Both the position numbers and the translations under genes were made by a program. From Tribonema minus (taxonomy: Eukaryota > Sar > Xanthophyceae > Tribonematales > Tribonemataceae), in contig JAFCMP010000015.1 in the NCBI GenBank assembly GCA_017506865.1, positions 62,001 to 126,000 of the forward strand: a DNA stretch of 64,000 nt. Reading direction: 5' to 3'. The stretch's first letter is position 1, and each line of letters starts with the position of its first letter. This document shows positions 32,601-44,507 of the stretch, one piece after another. The notes under the pieces were generated by a model that made no database searches, was not told the origin of the DNA, and was given only the letters and a program-made list of their open reading frames with translations.

Positions 32601-35245
32601 GTCAAAAGCAGGTAGAGGAGACGTGTCGAGTGAGGCGAGCATCAGCAGAGCCAACTAAATAGGTGCACCACATTACGTACACTTGTATTGTTGTTCATTT
32701 GTTAGCCATGTTTGTGTTTAAAGTAAGCACAGGCCTGCACAACACATACGCAGCAGAGCGCCACAGTTGGCAGAGCACTTATCAGCCTCCGTGAGTCAGG
32801 ACTGGGCAGTTCAGGTGTCCGCTGCCTTCCCTGGATGTGGTAGCCGTCTCTCAGGCTCCCTCTCTGGCATGGAACCCCATTTCCTGTCACGCGTCACAGC
32901 AATGGTACACCAATTTCCTACCACCCAAAGCTTGTTAGACAAAAACTTAAATATCGCCGCCATGCAATTTGCAAGGTAATGATGAGTCCCCAGGACACCG
33001 GCTTCGATCAAATGCTTGTGACGACCACATGACACAATGTCGACCCAGCATCTGCAGCACGCATTGACATTTGAAAAAAAATTTAGAATTACTCTTATTG
33101 GCATGCTCACAACAAGCCTTGGTCACTCCGCACTGGAATATGCTGAGCAGCATACAAACAAGCCCAGTGTTGCAGAGTGCGGCTGGTCGCGACAAGTGTG
33201 CCGCAATAATTGACTTAGAGGCAACGGCACCTGTGAACCACGGTGTGGCACATGATGACAGCAGCGGAAGAATGTGCTAAATAGAAGCGCTGACACGCTG
33301 TCGTTTCTCTTCAAGTGTGCTAGACGGCCTTTGCGACATGCCAACCTGCGCTTGCGACAGACTAGTAACCCTCAAGCAAATTTACGCCAACAAAACTGTT
33401 CACCCGCAGATCATCAGATGCACCGTGGAAGTGATTTGATTGGTGTGGCGCAAAAACAGGCGCCTCAAGCTACAAATCATGTGTCAGCAGCACAAAGAGC
33501 CACAGTCATGGCGCACTCACGCATTTTAAAGGTGGTTACCCAACCTTAGCAAGGTCATGTCAGCAAAGAAATTTGCACATTTGTGTGTCAGCATGCACAT
33601 GTGCTGGTTTTGCATCAATAAATGGCCTAAATACAGTGCCAGATTTCCACACTCAGGCTGGACAGGATGTGCTCACTGCTTACAATTGCACCCTGGCGTT
33701 CAAACGATGCATTACAAACTGTTCAGCAAGTGCAGCTCGAAGCATCAACAATGGACACGGAATAGCCGATGTTGATTGGGACCAAGGTGTACAACCTCTG
33801 CTGAAGTACCAACATGCCTCCTATACGCTGCAGTTAACCTCTTGTACGTTGGCAGTGAAAGGTTGGACCACCCATGCTAGCATAGGTGACCAGCAGTCAT
33901 CGACATGGTGTATAGTTTATCCGGCATGAGTGTGGTGAAAAGCACACTTGACAGAATGCTGCACGCTGACTAAGCAAATGCGCGATGCTGCTCGGCAACG
34001 ACTACTCTGTGTACCCAATCGATTGGAAAGAGGTGCTGGCAGTAAGGCACCTCCTATCCATCATGTAGCAGGTGCAGCAGGGACTGTGTATGAGGCAGAG
34101 CCCACAATTATTTATCTGCAGGTACCACAGGCGCTGCTGGTGCCGGAGATGCAGGTGCCGCGGTGAAAGAACAACAATCTTGTGACCCTCATCACAAGTC
34201 ACGTGCACAAGGGATCACCACGACAACGTGGGATGCTGCAAGCCACCCACTATTCACGCAAGTATACACGGTTCAAAAGCAGCAAGGGTGCAACAGCACT
34301 CGTCTTGAGGTGATGGCGGCTGGATGCAGCAGTGAGACAAGGAACAGATGCTTTTACTTCAACAGTCACACCTGCCAAGGAGTTGTTAGCGCAGATGCTT
34401 ATGTAACTGTTCTGCTGCTGCTGCTGCTGCAACAAGCACCACATGGGGCGACGACGTGTCACTCGCACAAAAGTGAACTGAAAAATTTGAATATGTAATG
34501 CCAACGCTGAGCAGAAGAACGTCACCGACATAACTTGCATAATCACGTGCATGCGTGTTGTTGGTCCTTCAGAAGGTGATATTTTGGCTTTTACAACAAG
34601 GTTACATGCCATATTTACACCCTCGGCCTATTGGAATGGTCAACAGTCTTTTGACCGCCCAGGTTCTGACCGCCCAGAATCCAGCATTTGCAGTTGCCTC
34701 CTGCCATGCAGAAAGCTCACAGGCCGACTTAGTAACCAGCAATGCGCACACACGAGTCATAATACTGTCGTGTGATGTGTTACGACGCGCATCAGCGCAT
34801 GCCAAGGGAAAGCTGTACGCACACGCCATCACACAAGGTTTGGCAGCAAAATAAAATGCTTCAGTGCCAGCTCACCTGGCACAGGTGGTGACGGCATGGC
34901 CTCCCTGTCCCTCAGCCTGGCTTTGTCCTCAAGTAGCAATTCCTCTTTCCTGCGCAGCTGTTTCTTTTCCTCCCTAAGCTGTTTCTTTTCCTCCTTGAGC
35001 TCCTCCACGTCCATGCCACGGTAAGGTTTCTGCTTCTCAAGGGCCATCATGACCTGGTCGATCTCCTTCTCCACGTCCTCAATCTGCTCCCCCACCTTCT
35101 TGATGGCAGTGTCGACATCACGCAGCTGCTGCTCTACAACATCAGAGCTGCTGCCACCTGTCGGTGCTGCTGATGGTGCTGCTGCTGGTGGTGGCGGTTG
35201 TGGTGCTGCTGCGGCTGCTGCTACTGCTGCTCCTTCTGCCTCCAT
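29655..35245 (-). CDS. Hypothetical coiled-coil protein, at least six exons
   Basis: Minus-strand exons 35245-34876, 32598-32376, 32188-32128, 31975-31871, 31388-31124 and 30116-29655 have GT donors and AG acceptors. Phases agree at joins 1-2 (1/1), 2-3 (2/2), 3-4 (0/0) and 5-6 (0/0). At least one further exon must lie between 31871 and 31388 to fix phase. The N-terminus (MEAEGAAVAAAAAAPQ) is Ala/Pro-rich, followed by a strong coiled coil (KKVGEQIEDVEKEIDQVMMA, EELKEEKKQLREEKKQLRRK). Later exons read LLRPIAQAVNEHLSATVP, EEIKKGLWRELGQHQLPRDL, LIVRDFYGTPQNGAILGVEL and FCQMVTDLNTGGVAFFALPG. The family was not recognised. Other unlisted exons may lie in the 2.3-kb first intron. Confidence 0.55.
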
Positions 35246-36540
35246 GCTGCTGCTGCTGCTGGCAAAGGTGCAGCAATTTCACGTGCACTGCTGCTGCTGC
35301 CTGCTGCAAGGAACGACGGGAAGGGAACGAGTGTGTCAAATCTGATGGCGCAACATGACTTCAGACAAGGTGTCGACAGCAACGATTAAGGATGGCGCAG
35401 AGGCAAAGAGTCGTGACAAACTAGCACACATGGCTTATTGAATGGGTGCCTCGCAAGTGCTGCTAGTGCTCCGATGACTTCGTCTCAGCTTACCAACACT
35501 ATCCACCGCGTCACAAGCAGTTGTGCCCCAAATTAGCAGCTGCGACCGCAGTGATGTGACTAACAAGATGCTTCACGCCCGCCTCTCTCCGCCGCTGCTG
35601 TCCGGCCTCTCGCTGCTGATGCTGCCCCTGTATAGAAAGGGACGTTTATTCACCTGCACCTGCCTCTGCTAAAGCTCCATGTGGGGGCCATATATCGGCT
35701 GGCTAGGGTGGGACCAGGCTTTCAGTCCTCCTGAATCTCAGCGGGCCTCTCTCCCTTGAGCACCAGGGCTGCTATGCACTGCTATGCACGTGGCATTTTT
35801 CCTCATACGTTCGCGATATAAATTACCGGCATGAAGAAGCCGATGCGGACGTGATGACACACTTCTGCTGAGCACCACACTATGCCTGCTGAACAGTATT
35901 TCTTGCAGGCTTGTTGGCCGACTTCGGATCAAGAGGTGACTTGAAAGATCGTGTGCAGCGCCATCACCCTCGGTAAGTTACGCCAGCAGCATTGCCGTTG
36001 ATTGTAGATTGAATAACTGCTTCATCGTGGCTTGCGTATCCACTTTATTTCACTGAGCAATAAACAAATGGAGGCGTCTTGAGAGCTCTCCTGCAGCGCC
36101 ATCGACCTCGACAAGCCATGACCATCTGCGTGTCCGTTGAATCAGGACTTATAGATTTTTGTATAAATCTTCACGGGGGTTTGCCATAAATGTTATTCGA
36201 TCTGTGCATGGACTGACCGAGACGACTTGTGAAGGGCTTGTAGCGTTCTTGGCTCTCCTCAGCGATCGTAGCAAGCAGCGCGAGATGACCCACATTTATA
36301 AAACTTTTATAAACTTATATAAACGCTGGCACTAGTTCGTGTACTATCCTGCTTGGTATACGCACTTTATCACATAGATGGCGTAAGTCTTGACCGGTTG
36401 GGTTGGGTATGACCGCACCGGCCAATGAGAACGAGCCGTTTACTTCAGTGGGCCAATCAGTGACGTTTTTATGAAACCTATTTTTAAAAGCTCAGATTAA
36501 GCTCAACTTTTATGGCTAATCTGTTACACTACTGCGGTAT
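35246..36540. other. Intergenic region between divergent genes
   Basis: Lies between the start of the minus-strand coiled-coil gene and the start of the plus-strand metallopeptidase gene, so it probably holds both promoters. AT-rich stretches with TATAAA-like words occur at about 36295-36320. No exon was recognised. Confidence 0.4.
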
Positions 36541-36550
36541 AGTTACAAGC

Positions 36551-36745
36551 TGCTGCTGCTGCTGCTGCCGCTGCCGCTGCCGCTGCCGCTGCCGCTGCCG
36601 CTGCCGCTGCCGCTGCCGCTGCCGCTGCCGCTGCCGCTGCCGCTGCCGCTGCCGCTGCCGCTGCCGCTGCCGCTGCCGCTGCCGCTGCTGCTTCTTCTTC
36701 TTCTTCTTCTTCTTCTTCTGCTTCTGCTTCTTCTTCTTCTTCTTC
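36551..36745. repeat. Microsatellite block: CTG, then (CTGCCG)n, then (CTT)n
   Basis: About 23 perfect CTGCCG units follow a short CTG run and pass into CTT/CTG repeats. The block ends about 130 bp before the metallopeptidase ATG, so it sits in the presumed promoter or 5' untranslated region. Long Cys/Arg and Gln/Arg frames through it are artefacts. Confidence 0.95.
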
Positions 36746-36872
36746 CTGCTCTCAAACAAGGTTTGAAAAAAGTTGGCTCAACTGCCCGAAAGTAGCTTCT
36801 GGAACATCGCTGTTAACCGGTATCTTTTTGAAGATCTGAAGATATCGCTCGGCGTGCTCGCCTTGAGATCTG

Positions 36873-39800
36873 ATGCACTTGTCACGCAGAGCGGCTAGAA
36901 CCACAGCAGCCGTCTCTCTCTGTCTACTCCACAGGTGCTGCACCAGTAGCAGCTTCAGCACCGCTGTAGGCCGTCACCGCTTCCCCGGAAGCGCTCGCAG
37001 CGTTCCGGCGTCAGCAGCAGCGCTTACTTTGAGGGGAGGGGCACGCAAGACTGTCCTCAGGTCCGCCAGCACCGCTGCACCCGAAGCAGCACCAGCACCC
37101 AAGAAAATGGCAGTCACCTGCGGGCCTGCCTGGGACCTCAGCGATGAGTACGACTCGCTGACTGGAGACACGGTCAAGAAGGACCTAGACACAGCGCAGC
37201 AACTCATCGCGCAGCTCACTGAACAGTGCAAGGGCATCGCCGTCGACGGCACCTCCGCCCAGGACGTCGCGGCCCTCGCGGAGCTGGCCTCCCTTAAGAG
37301 GGCCGCCTCCACAATCCTGCGCAACCTCGCCACGTACGCCAACTGCGAGCTCTCCGTGGACGGCGCCAGCGGCGACGCGCGCTCCCTGCTGGCGCGCACG
37401 CGCGACATGATGAGCGCGCTCGCGCAGGCGGTGGACCCCCTGTCGGTGGCGCTGCGGCTGGCGCCGGACGCGGTGGCGGACGCGTACCTGGCGCTCGTGC
37501 CGGAGGAGGCGTTCATGCTGCGGCACGACAGGAAGCTGCGCGACTTCACGCTGCCGCTGGGCGAGGAGCAGGTCATCAAGGTGCGCTGCCGCGGCCGCTG
37601 CCGCGCGCGCTCGCGCTGCGGATGGTGTGCTGTGCCCTGCGCGCTACTTGCTGTTACGCCGCGTTTCGCCGCTGAGGTGCGGCGCCTGCTTTTTGTTGAT
37701 GGCCTGTTTCACTGGCGTGTAAAATGCGTACGCTTTGCATGCTTCACACGTTGGTATGCAGCGCGCCCTGACCCCTATGTAATGCGCGCGCGCGCCGCAC
37801 TCCTCGCTCCCTTATACCCCTGCATACCCCCCCCCCCTCAGGCCATGGCCGTCAACGGCCACACCGCCTGGGGCACGCTGTACAACGCCATCGGCAGCGG
37901 CCTGTCCGTGGACGTCGCCGGCGCCAAGATGGGCGCGAGCCAGGCGGCAGCGCTCCTCTCCGGCGACGACCGCGGCGCGCGCGTGGCGGCGTGGGAGGGC
38001 CTGCAGGCTGCCTGGGGCGCGTACGGCGAGTCAGTTGCGGCGATCCTCAACGCGCTGGCGGGGTGGCGGCTGGAGGAGAACCGGCGGCGCGGCGCGGCGG
38101 CGGCGCGCGGCGTGCCGTTCCTCGCGCCGTCGCTGCACTCCAACAGGATGAGCCGCGCGACGCTGGACGCGATGATGACGGCCATCAAGGAGGCGCAGCC
38201 GATGGCGCAGGTGTGGGAGAGCAGCGCGGAGGAGGCAAAGCTTTGCTGATGAACCGATCAGCGACGCTGTAGCAGACAGAGTTGTAGCTCCACGGGTGCA
38301 CTAGGCCTGAGCGCCTGCGCCGTGTTGGCGTGTGTGTGCTGTGGCCCTGTCTGCGATCAGCATGTCGTCCTCCATGCATGCTGCTACGCTGCATGCACGT
38401 GCTACGCATGATGCCAGGGTGTGTGCACATGCACACTGTCGCGACAAGCGCGCACGTGCGCGGCGCATCCCGCAGCGCTGCTCGCTGTGGATGCGTGGCC
38501 AAACCAGCGGGGCGCTGCGCGCGTGCTGAGCACTGCTGATGCTAGGGCGCTCACTGTGCATCATACTGGCTTGCAGCGCTCCAACATGAATGTGTGTGGA
38601 AGTGCCGATTTGCTGCACACGTCAAGTCACCGCAGGCACAATTGTGAATATACAGCAAGTGCTAACATTCACCCCGCGTTACCGCAATCATTCCGTGTAT
38701 CTACAGCGAGCGCTGAAGCTCCAGGCGCGGGCGATGGGCCTCAAGGCGCTGCACCCCGCAGACCTCTCCGCGCCGCCGCCGCCGCCGCCGCAGAGCGCAG
38801 ACGGCAACGGCGCCGCGCCGGCGGCGGAGCCCATCCCATTTGACGAGGCCATCGAGCTCATCGCGCAGGCGGTGGCGAGCGTGGACGCGTCTGTCGGCGA
38901 CTTTGTGCGCATGGTGAGTGGGGGTGGCCGTAGGGTGAGCCTGGTGAATCGTGCAGTGGGTGGGGGGGGTGGGGGGGGGGGCGGGGATGCCTTGCGCAAC
39001 CTGTTCGGGGCTATTGGGAAGGGGCGGGGGGAAGGGGCAGGGGCGGACGGTTGGAGGGTGGCACTTACCCATGATACTGGTTGCGTGCCATGACTGGTGG
39101 CGGCGGCGACTTGGTTTGAGCTGCGTAGGCTGTGGCACCTCCCTTGTGCACTCATCTGGCTGCTGCTGCGGCTGCAGTTGCAGTTGCTGCCGGCTGCGCC
39201 TTCTGCTGCCGCTACTACTTCTGCTCCTTTTCTGATAGCATTTGCCGCAACGAGAGTGGCGCTTACGTGCGTGCTGCCGTACCTGCTGCACTGGCACTGA
39301 ATCAATGCGTGCTTGTTTGCGCGCATGGCTTGAGTGACGGCATGCTCACGAGCACACCGCCGCACGCGACGCCTCTTATCGCGCACCGCTCACCCCTTGA
39401 CGGCTCGCGTAAACACGTGAGACCTTTCCATACTGCACACCCATGCCCCGAACGCTAACGAGCTTGCACACAGACGTCTTTTGGCTCCTGTGGATGTGAT
39501 GGCACTGTTTGACTTGTGGCCAATTGGCGCAGCAGTGTCGACCACGGTCATTGGCGAAAGACATTTGCGGCTAATCAGCACCTTGTCACCTTGAAGTAGA
39601 GCTCCACGATCTTTTGATCCATTTCCATGACAGATGGCGAAGCGCGGGTGGATCGACGCGCGCGAGGGCGCCGCGCGCGTCGGCGGCGCCTACTGCACCT
39701 CCTTCGCGCGCAGCCGCAACCCGCGCGTCTACTTGTCAGCATACACGGGGTCGGCGTACTGGGTCAGCACGCTCGCGCATGAGCTCGGCCACGCGTATCA

Positions 39801-42800
39801 CAACTGGGTGCTGCGGGACCTAACGCTCACCGAGTCGAGCTACCCCATGAACCTGGCGGAGACAGCATCTATATTTTTCGAGGTGAGGTCAGCTTGTTGT
39901 CGTCATGAGTTTCAAGCTTATGTTTGGTGACACAGAGGAGCGGGGGGGAGAGTGTTCTTCAAAGTGAGGTTGACAGTCGTCATTGTAAGTGTGGTGACAC
40001 AGAGGACGGGGGCGGGGGAGTCTTATTTGAGGTGAGGCCAGTTTGTTGTCGTCGTGAGTTTGGTGACACAGAGGAGAGGGGTTGGTCTGAATTTCATCAA
40101 GTGCAATTCATCGTGGGGGAGCGTCGCCGACGTGTGATACAAAGGTGTAGCGGCAGCCTCATGCTGCTCGACTCCCTCCGCCCCTGCTGACCCTTTGACC
40201 CCAGGGGGCCGGCCCCTCGCTGCCTACCCCCTTGATTATAGATCACGCTCCTTGCCCCACGCTGTTCAACGCCATGCAGAGGGGCATAGGGTAAGTATCG
40301 TGAGCGTTAGACAGATGGGCCTTTCCAGGCACCTATGGGACGTCCGCACGTCACAGGCACCGCCGCGCGATCAGCTTCACATGGGAGCTTTATCACGTGT
40401 CCGGTGCACTGTTTGTCAGGCTGAACAGCACGTCCTTCAGCTTGCTCAATGTGACAACAGTCGATGACGTTCACGCCAGCGCGGCCTGCGCCAAGGCTCG
40501 CTTGCCGTCGTCACGAGGTCTTCGCGGGGAGGATCCAGCATGCATGTAGTGGGACACTAAAGCGGGGCCAGGCCGCCCCAGTACAACGAATGCACCGACA
40601 CGCATGGCATCGTCGCCATCAGCTGCCGATGCGGATGCTATGAGGCAGGTCGCAGGTCACGGTGGCAGCGTTGATCGCCGCCTTCAGCACGGCGGCCTTG
40701 ATGCAGGCTGTGCCAGTGCCACTTTTTCGGTGTACTGGACGGTTTGCATCCGCTCGAGGTTCACAATTGCCTGCTGGCTCTCCCCAGAGATTCTCTGTGA
40801 TTCTCTGTGAACATCCAGCAAGCCTGCGTAGATGCGGCAGCCCGCGTGTCCTCAGCTGCCGTCACATCAGGCAGGTTGAAGGACGTGCCGTTCAGCTTGA
40901 CAAACGCCCGGTACGCTGTAATGCTTGAGTGGGATATCGATCGCGCGGCGGCGCGTGTGACGTGCGGAAGCCCCATTGGACGTGCCTGGAGGCCCCTCTT
41001 CCTGGCAGTGCAGAACGCAATGTCATGTCATGCGCTGCGAACGACAGTCATCAACGTCCGCTGACTTGCGCACATTCAGTGACCCTCATGACCGCCTCAG
41101 TTAGCTCTCCACCTCCATGCAGACACCTCGACGACTGGAACAGGTTACAATACGATTGCCACACTGCACAAAAGCTCACATTGCGCGCGCTCTCCGCTTG
41201 CTGAGCGTCGCAGACACTAGTGAACGACGTCCTCTTACAGCCGTTTCATCACAATTGGCACACTGTGCAGGCAACTACGCATGCTGCGCGCGCTCTCTAC
41301 TCTACTTGCTGAGCGCTGCAGACAGTGGTGAGCGGCGCCCTGTTAAAGCACTGTCATCACGCTTGGCGCAGGCGCAGATGAAGCTAGTACAGCAGTAAAA
41401 AAAGACTCACGCTGCGCGCGCTCTCTGCTTGCCGAGCGCTGCAGACGGTGGTAAGCGACGCCCTCCTAAAGCAGTCTCATCACGAATTGGCACGCTGCGC
41501 AGGCACTCATGTAGCGCACTCTTTACTTGCTGAGCGCTGCAGACTGTGGTGAGCGAAGTTCAGTATGATTGGCACACAGTGACACTGCGCAGGCACTCAT
41601 GTTGCGCGCGCTGTCTCCTTGCTGAGCGCAGACAGTGGTGAGCGACGCCCTCCTGGCGCGCGCGCGCTCCCCCGCGGAGCGCTTCCGCTGCCTCTGGGGC
41701 GAGGCCGAAAGCGCCGCAGCGTTCCTGCTCAACATCCCCGCGCGGTTCGACTTTGAGAGCGCGCTGTACGAGGTATGTACGTATGGACGTTTCTCGTGCG
41801 CTGTGCTTGAATTTCAATTTTGACCGCTTTTCTCGTGGCACTTTTTACAGCGGGCTGTATGAGGTATGTATGTCTGTTCCTCATCCGCTGTGAAGTCAAA
41901 CATTTGTGACTGCTTCCTCTGGTGGTCGTGTGTGCACCCCGCTGCTGCGGCCTTGCCCTCCAGAGCACTTTGTGCGCTGTGTTCCGTGTGGGGTATGTCA
42001 TGCACAAGCAGGACGCGAGGGCGCGTGGTTGACCGGGGCGGTGCCGCGCAGAGGGCGTCTTCTGCAGCAGCACCCTCCCCGTGCCCTGTCTTGGCGGTTT
42101 CATGCGCTCCGCAGCGTTGTGTGCAGATGCCACAGCGCATCCTGTCGCGCTTAAGTGAGCTCTTATCATCAGGTGGTGATCGTATCAATACAAGCCTGCG
42201 TAGCTTTTCTGTGATCCGTCCGGGCCCTCCCGCCATGCTTGCACGCCCGCGTGGGGCACCACCAGGCATCTTCCGTGAGATTCTCCGTGCGCATTTCGTG
42301 CGCGCGCGAGAACGAACACGCGGAGACGTGCATCCTGCCTCACAAGGCCCCTTCAACGCCCTGCCCGCCACACGGACCCATTGCGCCGCATGATGCCATG
42401 TTCACAATTTTCTGCCCACCGTCCTACCTCAATGCCATACTCCATACCTCTTGCTTGTTCATACGTACTGTTCAGGCACGCTCAGAGGGCCGTGTGCTGG
42501 CCCCGGCAGACCTCAGCAAGATGATGGAAGAAGCATGGGGCGGCCGCTACGGCGACGCCTTATCGCAGCTCGATCCGCTGTTCTGGGCGACCAAACTTCA
42601 CTTCAGCCTGAGCTCAGCGCAGTTCTACAACTGGTAAGCGCAAAACCAACACACGTGCAACTCGCCACGAATCCGAATATGCTGATATCGCAGGGGTTTC
42701 CTCCCAGCCAGCCGCTCTCTCTGTTTTGAGCCGTCAACCATAAGTAAGCCACAGCCGAATGCGATCATTCATTTGGCATCACCAGTAAGAGTCGCGCGGC

Positions 42801-44507
42801 TCTGTCAAGCAGCATGCGTCGAAGGCACATGACACCATTGTGTTGCCGGCAGTAAGCCACAGCCAAATGCAATCATTCGTTTGGCATTACCCAGTAGAAG
42901 TCATCATCATTCGGCATCTGAACGCTTCATATGCACTATTGGCAATTGTGCATCTGGGATTTGTGTTCACTGTATTATGCAAGGCAGTTGCAAGCTGATC
43001 TTATTGACGCGTGCGCTCAACATCCCTTGCAGCCTCACATGCACTCTTTCGCTACACCAAAAGTTATGACATGCAACTGATGAGTCCCTGGAGTCAAAAT
43101 GGCGCCTTGAATATTCGCCATTCAGCCCAGGAAGCAGCGCTCGACAGTACTCCCGCCTCACATTAAGTTTATAAATAAATAGTGATGTGATGGCCACGGC
43201 TTTTTCATTAGCGCACAGAGCCAATATGGTAATGGATCATCACCTTGTTCGCCAGCCTGAGCAGCAGATGGTAGGTGTGCAATGTGAGGCGCCACGCAGC
43301 GCATCAGTGTCTTATGGGACGTGGAAATCGCGCACGCCACCGCCATACACAAGGCTGTGGCACTGTCTCACAGGCTGTGCGAGGCGTGCATGATTGCTGC
43401 TTTGTAATCAAGCGTGAGGTTTGCAGGCTATAGCTATAGTGTCACAGTGTCCACTTTCATGGGGTGCTCTGCCTGATGCAATGTGCAGAATTGTCAGCTT
43501 CGAAGGCACAGCTCAGCCGTATATCTGCCCTCTTGCCTGTGTGCGCTGTCTGCCCCAGGCCGTACAGCTTTGGGTACCTTTTCTCATTAGGGGTCGTCGC
43601 CACACGAGAGTCACAGGTACGCTGTCATGGTTTGAAGTTAAGGTCAAGCAAAATGTTTATCCTGCATTCACTGAATTCAGGCGCATTCACAGCGACTCTA
43701 ACAAAAGTGCTCCTCCATGCCGCAGGGCAGATGATGTTTGCATCCTGTGCCCAATCCACTCTGACTCTCGACCTGCTGCTTTGAAGTCCCGAGGACTGAC
43801 CTGTGTACTGCATGACCCCGTGCAAGTGTGATGGGGCACCTTGTGTGTCGCCTAGCTGTTCTCATCAGTGAAATAAACACCTGCGCAGCTTCAAAGGTCA
43901 CCACAATGTACGCTGCACCTGGAAGGAATTGAAATTTGACATTTGCAATGCAACCGCACTGACGGTCTGACCAAGGCTGCTTGGGAGTGTTTCAGGGCAA
44001 CTCACACCCACATCTGTCAAAGCACCCAGCTATTCAATGTTTCCAGTGCCACTTAAGAACTGCAAAATTGTGAACCTGCCAATGGTGTCCATGTTGTGAC
44101 AGCCAGTGCACCCCATGTCGGATCACATGCACATAATCATGATGCATGCACTTGTGAGATTTTACTGCGTGTTCGCAAACACGCACTGCTCGTGTGATCC
44201 CCGCAGCGTGTGTGTTGCACTAATTAGCAAAAATCAGCAGCGCACACGCCTCTCGGGCGCCCAAGACCAACTCTGTGCTGAGCACTGTGGACCTCCTGTT
44301 GCAAATCGTTTCCCCCCTCAGGGCGACAACTTCCACGCCGCGTACAGCGCTCTGCTGCGCGACACGGGGCGCATGACGGCGGAAGAGCTCGTGCAGAAGC
44401 ACCTCGGCGTGTCTATCGAGGAGCCCGAGTTCTGGCGGGGCAGCATCCGCATCATCGCCGCCAAGATGGACGCGCTGGACGCCGTTATGGATGAGTTGAA
44501 GTTTTGA
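36873..44507 (+). CDS. M3B oligoendopeptidase F-like zinc metallopeptidase, 8 exons
   Basis: Exons 36873-37580, 37842-38210, 38707-38913, 39634-39882, 41632-41772, 42476-42633, 43559-43616 and 44322-44507 join in consistent phase to about 690 residues, close to the family's size plus a leader. The zinc site is HELGHAYH (HEXXH) in exon 4, with ETASIFFE as the third-ligand region. WPYSFGYLFSLGVVA bridges exons 6-7 and is typical of PepF. Family members cleave short peptides. The first 75 residues are Arg/Ser/Ala-rich with few acids (MHLSRRAARTTAAVSLCLLH), suggesting an organelle transit peptide, so plastid or mitochondrial peptide turnover is likely. The real start could lie elsewhere if a 5' intron exists. 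The intron between exons 4 and 5 carries echoes of both flanking exon edges. Confidence 0.9.
38211..38706 (+). other. Intron 2 of the metallopeptidase gene
   Basis: This 496-bp GT-AG intron (GTGTGG donor, CTACAG acceptor) contains no recognisable feature. Intron 3 (38914-39633) contains only a G-rich run at about 38960-38985. Confidence 0.6.
39871..40080 (+). repeat. Donor-side echo array of metallopeptidase exon 4, three units
   Basis: The exon 4 end (ATATTTTTCGAG then GTGAGGTCAG) is followed by two more units (near 39955 and 40021). Each has a degraded exon end (TTCTTCAAA, CTTATTTGAG), a GTGAGG donor, a TTGTTGTCGTC-like stretch and a GTGACACAGAGGA tail. Only the first unit continues the protein. 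Units are about 65-80 bp. Confidence 0.85.
41176..41660 (+). repeat. Acceptor-side echo array of metallopeptidase exon 5, five units
   Basis: Five units of about 90-125 bp each end in GCTGAGCGCTGCAGAC followed by a version of the exon 5 start GTGGTGAGCGACGCCCTCCT. They lie at about 41209, 41318, 41441, 41539 and 41629. Only the last continues into the conserved exon. The others degrade after 10-25 exon bases. GCGCAGGCACTCAT and TCATCACGAATTGGCA words recur between units. Confidence 0.88.

Noticed and set aside
36543-36766. Poly-Gln/Arg and poly-Cys/Arg ORFs at the CTGCCG block
   Set aside because: Pure microsatellite translation.
36752-36961. Minus-strand ORF (AERYLQIFKKIPVNSDVPEA) overlapping the metallopeptidase start
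   Set aside because: Some stretches look protein-like, but it is short, overlaps the peptidase leader and has no supporting exons. It could be a fragment, and was not called.
38688-39386. 232-codon minus-strand ORF opposite metallopeptidase exon 3
   Set aside because: Antisense of a GC-rich conserved exon and a G-run. No independent motif.
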